This document shows, piece by piece, positions 1 through 7,843 of a stretch of DNA of 64,000 nucleotides (the first letter of the stretch is position 1; every line of letters starts with the position of its first letter). The position numbers were made by a program, and so were the translations under genes. A model generated the notes under the pieces. It saw nothing but the letters and a program-made list of their open reading frames with translations. It did not search any database and was not told the origin of the DNA. The stretch spans positions 62,001 to 126,000 of the forward strand of contig JAGCPD010000009.1 in NCBI GenBank assembly GCA_017645305.1, given 5' to 3'. Source of the DNA: Bacteroidaceae bacterium (lineage in GTDB: Bacteria > Bacteroidota > Bacteroidia > Bacteroidales > Bacteroidaceae).

Positions 1-1584
1 GTTGTCAAGGTTTCCGGGTGTCTCAGTGTATGAGTTCTCGCCTACACAGGCCAGGATGATATCAGCCTTCAGGGCAGCAGCAACGGCTTTTGCAATCTCT
101 GGCTCATTCTCCTCCCAGTATTGTCCGTCGTTGTTGTAGGTAACACCGGCCTCGTAGATGATATTGTCCTTGCCGAAACGCTGCTGCATAGCTTCCAGTA
201 TGGTGTTCTTGTCAGAAGCGTTTTTGTCGGCATCCTTCCCCTGCCAAGTGTAGCTCCAACCGCCGTTCAGACATCTCATAGAGTTGGCGTTAGGTCCTGT
301 CACAAGGATATTCTTGCCTTGCTGCAGTGGCAATGTGTTGTTCTGGTTCTTCAGCAGTACCATAGTTTCTACGGCAGCATCAAGGGCAGCCTTTCTGTGG
401 GCAGCTGAACCAAATTCAGGATAGTCCTTGGGGTTGGTGTCGGGTTGTTCAAAAAGTCCCATACGCATCTTCATTCTTAGAACACGTCGAACAGCATCGT
501 CTATGCGCTCCATGCTTACACGGCCCTCGCGTACCAATTCTACCAGCAGGTCGCAGAACGAAAGGTCGTAAGGCTCCATAGTCATATCAATACCTGCGTT
601 AATGGCCATGCAGATAGCGTCTTTCTTGTTGGCTGCTACCATCTCTCTCTTCCACAGGTTGTCTATGTCTGCCCAGTCAGTAACGAGCATACCATCCCAA
701 CCGGTTTCCTCCTTGAGCCATTGGGTGAGGTATTTGGCATTGATATGCATGGGGATACCGTTAACAGAGCCAGAGTTAACCATCACAGAGGTTGCACCAG
801 CCTCGACACATGCCTTGAACGGTGCAAAATGCTTCTCGCGCAACTCAAACTCTGGTAGATAGCTTGGTGTACGGTCCTTGCCCGTGCGGGCAATACCATA
901 CGCCATAAAGTGTTTTACGGAGGTACCTATATGATAGCGGTCAATATTCTTTTCTTTACCTTGGAATCCTTCAATCATGGTCTTTCCCATAACGGCATTG
1001 ACCAGACAATCCTCGCCGAAGTTCTCCCATACACGTGGCCAACGGGGGTCGCGAGACAGGTCAACGGTAGGTGAGTATGTCCATGGGCAGTTGGAGGCGC
1101 GTGTCTCGTATGCCGTGATAGTGGCAGCTTTCAGGGCCAACTCGGGATTAAAAGAAGCACCAAGGTTAATGTTCTGTGGGAACAGCGTACCGCCCAGCGT
1201 ATAGGTAGTGCCGTGATTCTGATCGAGACCATATACGCAGGGGATGCCGCATCCGCGTATGGAGTATTCGTTGATGGTGCTGATGGTTTTGTACCAGTAT
1301 TCTGGTGTCTGAGCCACAGGACCTGGGGCGTTCAGGATAGAGCCTACCTTATATTTTATTAGGGCGCGTTCCAGTTTGTCGTTGTCCAGGACGAAGTTTC
1401 CCTTCTCCCAGTGCCCAATGACGTCTATGACCAGCTCGGTCATCTGTCCCACTTTCTCCTCGAGTGTCATTTTTGCCACATGGGCAATAATATCCTGCTC
1501 TGTGCGGAGCTTTACGGCTTTCTGGTCGGCAAAGACCGCACAATGCACCATAGCCAGACAAACCGTTAATAATAACTTTTCCAT
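1..1584 (-). CDS. GH3 beta-glucosidase, secreted (C-terminus outside the window)
   Basis: I translated this from the minus strand; the frame is open from the ATG at 1584 to the window edge, giving 528 residues of a protein that normally has 700-850. The first 20 or so residues look like a signal peptide. The body shows glycoside hydrolase family 3 features: an N-terminal TLEEKVGQM segment, a GLDQNHG segment, KHF followed by an RT segment, and VTDWADI, whose Asp is the family's catalytic nucleophile, followed by the start of the second domain (TMVLLKNQNNTLPL). The family hydrolyses terminal beta-linked glucose or xylose from oligosaccharides; the exact substrate cannot be read here. A -7 like box (TATCTTTG on the minus strand, 1619-1626) precedes it, without a clear -33 element. 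The direction and gap of 85 bases allow but do not prove readthrough from glmS. Confidence 0.93.
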   Translation of the reverse strand, partial: MEKLLLTVCLAMVHCAVFADQKAVKLRTEQDIIAHVAKMTLEEKVGQMTELVIDVIGHWEKGNFVLDNDKLERALIKYKVGSILNAPGPVAQTPEYWYKTISTINEYSIRGCGIPCVYGLDQNHGTTYTLGGTLFPQNINLGASFNPELALKAATITAYETRASNCPWTYSPTVDLSRDPRWPRVWENFGEDCLVNAVMGKTMIEGFQGKEKNIDRYHIGTSVKHFMAYGIARTGKDRTPSYLPEFELREKHFAPFKACVEAGATSVMVNSGSVNGIPMHINAKYLTQWLKEETGWDGMLVTDWADIDNLWKREMVAANKKDAICMAINAGIDMTMEPYDLSFCDLLVELVREGRVSMERIDDAVRRVLRMKMRMGLFEQPDTNPKDYPEFGSAAHRKAALDAAVETMVLLKNQNNTLPLQQGKNILVTGPNANSMRCLNGGWSYTWQGKDADKNASDKNTILEAMQQRFGKDNIIYEAGVTYNNDGQYWEENEPEIAKAVAAALKADIILACVGENSYTETPGNLDN

Positions 1585-1669
1585 ATTGTTTACATACATT
1601 TTAGGTTAATATTCTCCACAAAGATACAAATAATTTCGAATATGACTAAGAAAAGGCCTTAAAATGAAC

Positions 1670-3517
1670 TTACTCTACCGTTACGCTCTTGGCCAGATTG
1701 CGGGGACGGTCAACGTCCTTGCCCTTGCAGACGGCAATGTGGTAGGCTAGCAACTGCAGGGGAATGCTGGCGATGAGGGGCTGGAAGCACTCCAACGTAT
1801 CAGGGAGGGTGATGATGTGGTCGGCAAACTTCTGAATCTGGTCGTCGCCCTCAGTAACAAGGGCTGTGACACGTCCGCCACGGGCACGTACCTCTTGTAT
1901 GTTGCTGATGACTTTCTCATAAAGTCGGTCACGTGTGGCAATGACGAAGACAGGCATTTCGGAGTCAATAAGGGCGATGGGGCCGTGCTTCATTTCGGCA
2001 GCAGGATAGCCCTCTGCATGGATGTAGCTGATTTCCTTCAGCTTCAGCGCACCCTCCAGTGCTACGGGGTAGTTGTAGCCACGTCCCAGATAGAGGCAGT
2101 TCTTGGCGTATGTGAAGATGGGCGCCAGACGTTCTATCTGCTCGTTGGTATTCAGGGCCTGCTCCATTTTCTCTGGAATCAGCGTCAGTTCCTTTACCAT
2201 CTCCTTGTACTGGTCGCCAGGGATAGTGCGGCGCTCGTTGGCAATACACAAAGCAAGCATGGAGAGGACGGTTACCTGACCGGTGAAGGCCTTGGTGGAA
2301 GCCACTCCAATCTCTGGCCCTACGTGGATGTAGACACCCGTAGAGGTCTGACGGGGAATGCTGGCACCAATGGCGTTGCAGACACCAAAGACAAAGGCTC
2401 CGGCCTTGCGCGCCAGTTCGATGGCTGCCAATGTGTCGGCCGTCTCACCGCTCTGCGAGATAGCGACGACTACATCATCAGGGTAGATGACAGGGTCACG
2501 ATAACGGAACTCTGAGGCGTACTCTACTTCTACAGGGATGCGACAAAGGCTCTCGAAGAGTTGCTTGCCGATGAGACCCGCATGCCAACTGGTTCCACAA
2601 GCCACAATGATGATACGGCGGGCACTGACCAGTTTCTCGCGATAATCAATGACGGCAGAGAGAGTAATACGGTCGGCATCTACGTTGATACGGCCACGCA
2701 TACAGTCGCGCAGACACCCGGGTTGTTCAAAGATTTCCTTAAGCATGAAGTAGGGATAGCCGCCCTTTTCCAACTGTCCTAACGTAACGTCTATTTGCTT
2801 CACGTTGGGCTTTTGTGTCTCATTATCCATGTTCACTACCTTCAGTTCTTCGCCCAGATGCAACACGGCAATGTCACCGTCGTTCAGATAGACTACCTTG
2901 TCGGTGTATTCGGCAATGGGACTTGCATCTGAAGCCAGATAGAAGGCACCGTCATTACCGAGACCTACTACCAAGGGTGAGCTTTGGCGGGCACAGATAA
3001 CGGTGTCTGGATGTTCGCGGTCCAGGATGGCGATAGCGTAAGCGCCTATTACCTGGTGTAAAGCTACCTGAACGGCTTCCAGGAGTCCTATTCCGTTGCT
3101 TTGCATAATGTATTCCACCAGTTGCACCAGCACTTCCGAGTCAGTGACACTCTTAAACTGTATGCCGCGTCCGACGAGCTTTTCCTTCAGTGTCAGGTAG
3201 TTCTCGATGATGCCATTGTGGATGAGTGCCAGCCTACCAGAAGCTGAGTAGTGGGGATGGGCGTTGGTGCTGTTAGGCTCTCCGTGCGTGGCCCAGCGGG
3301 TATGGGCAATGCCCACACTGCCCGTGGTATCTTTTTCTTCGCAAAAGGCTTCCAGGTCTGCAACCTTTCCCTTGGCTTTATACACGTTTAGGTTACCGCT
3401 CTCACTAATCATTGCCACTCCGGCGCTGTCATAGCCTCGGTATTCCAGTCTCTGTAGTCCTTTAATCAGGATGGGGTAGGCACGCTTGGTGCCGATGTAG
3501 CCTACAATTCCGCACAT
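1670..3517 (-). CDS. glmS: Glutamine--fructose-6-phosphate aminotransferase (isomerising)
   Basis: GlmS makes glucosamine-6-phosphate from fructose-6-phosphate and glutamine, the first committed step to UDP-GlcNAc for peptidoglycan and LPS. The 615 residues match the usual length. The protein begins MCGIVGYIG, so Cys2 is the N-terminal nucleophile of the class II glutaminase domain (about 1-225). Two SIS sugar-isomerase domains follow, with ACGTSWHA and SQSGETADT phosphate-binding segments, and the protein ends in the typical NLAKSVTVE. The start is fixed by the need for Cys2. A well-formed Bacteroidetes promoter lies upstream (see 3599-3629). No glmS ribozyme-like leader is evident: the leader is only about 80 bases. 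Confidence 0.98.
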   Translation of the reverse strand: MCGIVGYIGTKRAYPILIKGLQRLEYRGYDSAGVAMISESGNLNVYKAKGKVADLEAFCEEKDTTGSVGIAHTRWATHGEPNSTNAHPHYSASGRLALIHNGIIENYLTLKEKLVGRGIQFKSVTDSEVLVQLVEYIMQSNGIGLLEAVQVALHQVIGAYAIAILDREHPDTVICARQSSPLVVGLGNDGAFYLASDASPIAEYTDKVVYLNDGDIAVLHLGEELKVVNMDNETQKPNVKQIDVTLGQLEKGGYPYFMLKEIFEQPGCLRDCMRGRINVDADRITLSAVIDYREKLVSARRIIIVACGTSWHAGLIGKQLFESLCRIPVEVEYASEFRYRDPVIYPDDVVVAISQSGETADTLAAIELARKAGAFVFGVCNAIGASIPRQTSTGVYIHVGPEIGVASTKAFTGQVTVLSMLALCIANERRTIPGDQYKEMVKELTLIPEKMEQALNTNEQIERLAPIFTYAKNCLYLGRGYNYPVALEGALKLKEISYIHAEGYPAAEMKHGPIALIDSEMPVFVIATRDRLYEKVISNIQEVRARGGRVTALVTEGDDQIQKFADHIITLPDTLECFQPLIASIPLQLLAYHIAVCKGKDVDRPRNLAKSVTVE

Positions 3518-3598
3518 ATAGATTTTATTTGCTTTTGGTTGTACATCTTATGGATTTGGTTCTCCGTCTTTTTGCTGTCAATTTGATTAAAACGGGTG

Positions 3599-3629
3599 CA
3601 AAGATACGTCATTTTGGTTGATTTTCAAA
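3599..3629 (-). promoter_or_regulatory. Promoter of glmS
   Basis: On the minus strand TTTG (3629-3626) is followed by 19 bases and then TATCTTTG (3606-3599). This matches the Bacteroidetes housekeeping consensus of TTTG, 19-20 bases, TAnnTTTG. The predicted transcript start lies about 75-80 bases upstream of the glmS ATG. Confidence 0.7.
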
Positions 3630-3720
3630 GAAAACGAAAGCAAAAAGTTGACAAAACTCAGTTTTGTTGATGTGTTTAATAGAACTTTCTGAGGTAAAGC
3701 TGGAAGTAAATGTTGTCAGG

Positions 3721-4761
3721 TCATTCTATCTTCATCAACAGCAAGCCGATGGCAATCCAGATAATCTCCCTGACACGACAAATGATACTGACAAACATTC
3801 CTGTGGCAGCAGAAAGGCCCAATGCTGCTATGGAGAGCATGAAGCCACCCTCCTGAACGCCTAACTGCAGTGGCAGGAAGCCTATGAGGTTGGCAAAGAG
3901 GGAGGTGAAAGCCAAAATGAGAACACTGTGCAAGAAAGTGAGGATGTAACCCTCTATCCCTCCTCCACCGTTGATGCCGATGCTCAGGAGCATGAACATA
4001 ATCTCAAGACTTTGCACGATGCGCGAGAGGTACTCCAACAGGAAACTGCTGTAAAAGGCTTTTTTGTCTTGCTGATGCAGGGCTGCTATCTGACGATCGA
4101 CGTTTTGCAGGGCTTCTGAGTGCTTTTCCAGAAAACGCTGGCTCCAGCCCTTAAGACCGGGTATTTTGCCAATCAGACGCAGGGTCTTAATGACCAAGCC
4201 GTTTTTGTAGCCACGTGAGAATAGGTAAAAGGCTATCAGGCAGAAAACGAATGCAATGCCAAGAAGGGTGCCGTATAGGGTATTAAGCTTCACGTCGGGG
4301 TCGCCATACGCCACTAACGCCAGCCAGATGAAGATGCTGGTGAACCAAAGCCAGAAGTGGGCAAAGATGTGCATCATGGCATAGAGGATGACGCTGGAGG
4401 TGGCCTCTTGCTTGTTGACATCACGAGACAATTCCAAGATGCGGTAGGGTTCGCCTCCTAAACCGCCTACAGGTGTGGCATAGTTGAGGGCATAGCCTGT
4501 TATGGTTAGTTTGAATATACGCCAGAAGCTGACTTTGTCGGCATCTTTGCAGTTTCCGCGTATAACCTGACGCCAAGAGAGGGCATTAATGCCATAAACG
4601 AAAAACCAGACGCCCACAATGGGTATCATCCATTTTCCGGCATCACAAATGTGTTGCCACAGTTCCGGGAAACTGACATCAAAGGTGAATAACATCACCA
4701 CCACAACAATAACTCCTACGAAGAAGAGGATGTTGTTGATACGTTTCTTAGTCCACTGCAT
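3721..4761 (-). CDS. Flippase-like integral membrane protein (UPF0104 / lysylphosphatidylglycerol synthase TM family)
   Basis: A 346-residue protein made almost entirely of hydrophobic segments (about eight), with the family's GGLGGEPYRILEL segment in the first third and a GFLPLQLGVQEGG segment near the end, both typical of the membrane part shared with MprF. Family members are thought to move lipids or lipid-linked sugars across the inner membrane; the substrate here is unknown. It lies 52 bases downstream of the CDP-alcohol phosphatidyltransferase on the same strand, so the pair are probably co-transcribed, and a job in moving or modifying the product of that enzyme is a reasonable inference. 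The gap between the two holds a simple (gagtgaa/aaatgaa) repeat. Confidence 0.85.
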   Translation of the reverse strand: MQWTKKRINNILFFVGVIVVVVMLFTFDVSFPELWQHICDAGKWMIPIVGVWFFVYGINALSWRQVIRGNCKDADKVSFWRIFKLTITGYALNYATPVGGLGGEPYRILELSRDVNKQEATSSVILYAMMHIFAHFWLWFTSIFIWLALVAYGDPDVKLNTLYGTLLGIAFVFCLIAFYLFSRGYKNGLVIKTLRLIGKIPGLKGWSQRFLEKHSEALQNVDRQIAALHQQDKKAFYSSFLLEYLSRIVQSLEIMFMLLSIGINGGGGIEGYILTFLHSVLILAFTSLFANLIGFLPLQLGVQEGGFMLSIAALGLSAATGMFVSIICRVREIIWIAIGLLLMKIE

Positions 4762-4765
4762 AGTT

Positions 4766-4813
4766 TAAATGAAGAGTGAAAAATGAAAAATAAAATTTTC
4801 GTTTTGGTTATCG
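4766..4813. repeat. Simple heptad-like intergenic repeat (gagtgaa/aaatgaa plus GTTTTCG type)
   Basis: The gap between the phosphatidyltransferase and the flippase gene contains units of the form gagtgaa, aaatgaa and a gttttggttatcg block. The same types recur at 39381-39420 and in several other gaps. Confidence 0.5.
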
Positions 4814-5797
4814 TTATAGCTTATCTGCTACACGTTTGCAGAATCCCTCATGCCGATGTCTGATCCAACGACAGAAGATTTCCATGCAGGTAACCTCGAA
4901 TACGATAAAGTAAACAGAGGGGAGGTCAATAAGACAGAAAAGAATGAAAAAGGCGGTGCGGAAGTTGAAAGTAAGCATGCCGTTCCACTTCATCAGCTTG
5001 AGCGACTCATCATGCAACTCCTGACGAATCTCGGCAGGCATGTTATTGGCAGAGCCGAACTTCTCTTTCAATACACACATCAAGCGTTGGAACTGGGGGG
5101 TTGCCTTCTCCTGCTGACGGGTATAGGATATGTAAGATTTTAGGAATATCTTCCAGAGGCGGTTTCCCATGGTGGGAGTAGCATCATACTCCTGCTGTTG
5201 CTGTTCGGAATTAACCAGTTCGCTTCCCTTTTCGCCTTTAAGGAAGAAGAGATGTGTCTGAATGTAATAGTCGGCAATGCGTTGCTGTCCGCTCATGCTG
5301 TAGAAGCCAGAAACAAGTACAAAGACAAACAGAACGCCTGTAGCTATGAGAGCGTTTGTCGGGGTGTCTGCAATGCCAAAGAAATCGAATTCTAAACTGT
5401 GATGACAATAAAAACGGTAGGTGAGTGCAATGTATATGGGAACAAACCATGTAGGACCGGCCAGGCCGTCCAGAATTCGACCCATGCGGGACGATTTTCC
5501 CGTCATACGGGCCAGCTGTCCGTCGGTACAGTCATATACATCAGCCCAAATGAGCAGGAAGATGGCCAGCAGATTATACCATAGCCCGCTCATACCCTCG
5601 TAATAGTAACAACCATGGGCAAAGAAGACGCAGCTTCCTGCACCGATAATCATGGACAGTATGGTAACGGTATTGGGGTGAATGTCAAATTTTGCGAACC
5701 CGAGAGCACAGTAGTATGCAAGGGGACGTACTACGCGAATGTCCAACCAATCGTCTGTCTCTGAGGATTTTAAGGTAGATAAAACTTTTTCTTTCAT
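4814..5797 (-). CDS. CDP-alcohol phosphatidyltransferase family protein with a changed catalytic motif
   Basis: A 327-residue membrane enzyme. Members transfer a phospho-alcohol from a CDP-alcohol, or phosphatidyl from CDP-diacylglycerol, to an alcohol acceptor. The signature D-x2-D-G-x2-A-R-x8-G-x3-D-x3-D starts at Asp89: Asp89, Asp92, Gly93, Ala96, Arg97, Gly106 and Asp110 are present, but the last Asp, at residue 114, is Gly (DGLAGP). That Asp is usually taken as the catalytic base. Hydrophobic segments surround the motif and continue at the C-terminus (about 275-310). It sits upstream of the flippase-like gene and is divergent from an aminotransferase and a nucleotidyltransferase, which suggests a CDP-activated head group made by those two. 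Whether it is active is open. Confidence 0.88.
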   Translation of the reverse strand: MKEKVLSTLKSSETDDWLDIRVVRPLAYYCALGFAKFDIHPNTVTILSMIIGAGSCVFFAHGCYYYEGMSGLWYNLLAIFLLIWADVYDCTDGQLARMTGKSSRMGRILDGLAGPTWFVPIYIALTYRFYCHHSLEFDFFGIADTPTNALIATGVLFVFVLVSGFYSMSGQQRIADYYIQTHLFFLKGEKGSELVNSEQQQQEYDATPTMGNRLWKIFLKSYISYTRQQEKATPQFQRLMCVLKEKFGSANNMPAEIRQELHDESLKLMKWNGMLTFNFRTAFFILFCLIDLPSVYFIVFEVTCMEIFCRWIRHRHEGFCKRVADKL

Positions 5798-5826
5798 GTT
5801 TTATGACTAATGTCTTTTTCAGCGTG

Positions 5827-5858
5827 CAAAATTACGCCAAAAAAACTAGATAGCAAAA
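5827..5858 (-). promoter_or_regulatory. Promoter of the phosphatidyltransferase-flippase pair
   Basis: On the minus strand TTTTG (5858-5854) is followed by 19 bases and TAATTTTG (5834-5827), close to the Bacteroidetes consensus. The start codon at 5797 is about 30 bases downstream. Confidence 0.65.
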
Positions 5859-5874
5859 TAATCAGGTAAAGTAT

Positions 5875-5905
5875 TTTGTTATCCCGCGATTTCTGCGTAC
5901 CTTTG
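5875..5905 (+). promoter_or_regulatory. Promoter of the aminotransferase-nucleotidyltransferase pair
   Basis: TTTG (5875-5878), 19 bases, TACCTTTG (5898-5905), then the ATG at 5947. It is divergent from the promoter at 5827-5858, with the -33 elements only about 17 bases apart, so the two could be controlled together. Confidence 0.7.
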
Positions 5906-5946
5906 CATAATATTTACAATAGAAAGAAAAAAGTTTTGTATAGAAT

Positions 5947-6984
5947 ATGAATTATCTTGATAGAAATGAATTTAACTTCAAACCGTCTGAGAAGGTGGTT
6001 GAAGCTATCAAAAATTTTGAACCCGAAACGCTTTGTTTTTATACACGCATATACGATCAGGGAAAAAAGAGCGTTATATCTGTTCGTCTTTCGGAAATAT
6101 ACCATGTACCTGAGGAGCAAGTCCTGCTAGGCTATGGCGGTGAGGAAATGTTGAAGAATGCCATTCACTATTTCCTGATGGAGGGTGACAACAAGACCAT
6201 TCTAATTCCAGAATTCTCATGGTGGTATTATAACCGTGTAGCTGGTGAATGCGGAGGTAACTTCGAGATGTATCCCCTGCATGAGACTGGTGACACTTTC
6301 GCTTATGATGTGGATGAGGTAATAGCGTACACCAACCGCATTCATCCCCGTATGCTGTTGTTGGCTTCACCCAATAATCCCACAGGAAACAGTCTGAGCA
6401 GTGAGGAGATAGGCAAGATTATGGAGAATATACCTGCCGATACAATGGTGTTGGTAGATGAAGCTTACGCAAGTTTCATTACTACGGATACTGACTATAT
6501 TGCTCCTCTGGTAAACAAGTATAATAACCTTATCATCTCGCGTACCCTTTCCAAGTTCTACGGCTTGCCAGGACTGCGTGTAGGTTTTGCTTTCATTGGT
6601 GCTGGACATGATCAGTTCTTGTCGTACTGTAATAAATATCTGGGATATAACAGATTTTCTGAGGCTGTTGCTTTGGCGGCTTTGGAGAGTGATGACCACT
6701 ATCGTCGTGTAGCAGATGAGATGGAGTGGGACCGTCAGCTCTTTAAGAAGGAACTGGGTGACCTGCCCGGATTCAAAGTGTATAAGAGTGTTGCCAACTT
6801 TATCCTTATAAAGTATCCTGTAGAAATGAAAGAAGCTCTGCAGAAGGCTCTGGTTGACCAGAATTACAAGATTAAGTATATGACCGATAAGGGACTGGAG
6901 GATTGTCTGCGTATTACATTAGGACGTAAAGAGCAGATTCAGGTGGTGGTTGACACTATCAAGAAGGTTTATCAGAACAAGTAA
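5947..6984 (+). CDS. PLP-dependent class I/II aminotransferase or decarboxylase (HisC/CobD-like)
   Basis: A 345-residue fold-type I PLP enzyme of the histidinol-phosphate aminotransferase and threonine-phosphate decarboxylase group. Visible landmarks are SPNNPTGN (about 141-148), the PLP-contacting Asp171 in VDEAYASF, and SRTLSKFYGLPGLRVGF with the Schiff-base Lys203. It is followed after 17 bases by a nucleotidyltransferase and is not next to other his genes, so a role in histidine synthesis is not supported by context. It could supply an amino-alcohol or amino-phosphonate to be activated with CTP, for example by transamination of a phosphonoaldehyde or decarboxylation of a phospho-amino acid. 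Which reaction it performs cannot be decided from motifs alone. Confidence 0.85.
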   Translation: MNYLDRNEFNFKPSEKVVEAIKNFEPETLCFYTRIYDQGKKSVISVRLSEIYHVPEEQVLLGYGGEEMLKNAIHYFLMEGDNKTILIPEFSWWYYNRVAGECGGNFEMYPLHETGDTFAYDVDEVIAYTNRIHPRMLLLASPNNPTGNSLSSEEIGKIMENIPADTMVLVDEAYASFITTDTDYIAPLVNKYNNLIISRTLSKFYGLPGLRVGFAFIGAGHDQFLSYCNKYLGYNRFSEAVALAALESDDHYRRVADEMEWDRQLFKKELGDLPGFKVYKSVANFILIKYPVEMKEALQKALVDQNYKIKYMTDKGLEDCLRITLGRKEQIQVVVDTIKKVYQNK

Positions 6985-7001
6985 GTCATTAGTAATTTTT
7001 A

Positions 7002-7736
7002 ATGAAAGCAATAATATTGGCAGCGGGCATGGCTTCAAGGCTACGCCCGCTTACTCTTACCACTCCCAAGAGTCTGTTAAAGGTAGATGAACGTTCCTTG
7101 CTACAGCGTAGCATGGATGCCCTTATTGCCAATGGTATTAAGGATTTCTGTATCGTTACCGGCTATCTGCATGAGATGATAGAGGATTTTGTCAGAAAAC
7201 AGTACGCAGGGAAAATAAGCGTTACCTTTATATATAATGAGTTATACGAAACGACCAATAACATCTACTCTCTTTGGTTAGCCAGACCTTATGCAGAAGG
7301 ACAGGAGGTGTTGCTGTTGGACAGTGATTTGCTTTACGATCCTCAGATTGTAACTCGCGTGATGGCTACGGGGAGTCCCAATGTACTTACTCTTATCAGA
7401 CATGAGCTGGGTGAGGAAGAGATGAAGGTGGTAACAGACGTAAATGGCAGTATAAGGGAAATCAGCAAGACCTGTAACCCTGCTGATGCAGCAGGCGAGA
7501 GTTTGGGCATCGAGAAGATGGGAGAAGCATACACTTCGGCTTTGTATAAAGAGCTGGAGGTTATGATGGATCTGGAGCATTTGGAAAATGTCTTCTATGA
7601 GCGTGCCTTTGAACGTCTGATTTCTCAAGGTCATACATATAAAGTATTAGACGTTACAGAACTCTTCTCTTGCGAGTTGGATACCATAGAGGATTTTGAA
7701 AATGCCAAGGCAAAGATTCCTGCAAAATTATTTTGA
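7002..7736 (+). CDS. Nucleotidyltransferase, LicC/phosphocholine cytidylyltransferase-like
   Basis: A 244-residue enzyme of the sugar-phosphate nucleotidyltransferase fold. The N-terminal MKAIILAAGMASRLRPLT is the NTP-binding loop (GxxxRLxPLT), TPKSLLKV is the following Lys segment, and LLLDSDLLYD (about 105-114) carries the metal-binding Asp. The short length and lack of a left-handed helix domain fit the LicC-type group that makes CDP-choline, CDP-ethanolamine or CMP-aminoethylphosphonate rather than the longer glucose-1-phosphate enzymes. It is downstream of the aminotransferase by 17 bases, probably one operon, and its product would be a suitable substrate for the divergent CDP-alcohol phosphatidyltransferase. 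The substrate is inferred. Confidence 0.82.
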   Translation: MKAIILAAGMASRLRPLTLTTPKSLLKVDERSLLQRSMDALIANGIKDFCIVTGYLHEMIEDFVRKQYAGKISVTFIYNELYETTNNIYSLWLARPYAEGQEVLLLDSDLLYDPQIVTRVMATGSPNVLTLIRHELGEEEMKVVTDVNGSIREISKTCNPADAAGESLGIEKMGEAYTSALYKELEVMMDLEHLENVFYERAFERLISQGHTYKVLDVTELFSCELDTIEDFENAKAKIPAKLF

Positions 7737-7793
7737 GTAAGAAATAAAGGGGAATTTAAAAGGAAGCTAATAGCTTCGTTCGTGGACAATAGT

Positions 7794-7826
7794 AAAAAAG
7801 CGGATGAAAAAACATCCGCTTTTTTA
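7794..7826. terminator. Bidirectional terminator between the nucleotidyltransferase gene and valS
   Basis: Hairpin with arms AAAAAGCGGATG and CATCCGCTTTTT around a six-A loop. It has A-run and T-run on either side and so can end both convergent transcripts. Confidence 0.85.
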
Positions 7827-7843
7827 TGTTTAAATAGCATTGC

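Noticed and set aside
1817-2515. Long plus-strand frame (232 codons) opposite glmS
   Set aside because: It lies wholly antisense to a certain gene and has no domain; the third-codon bias of glmS explains it.
3518-3600. glmS ribozyme or riboswitch
   Set aside because: The leader is about 80 bases and lacks the conserved core; such ribozymes are mainly in Firmicutes.
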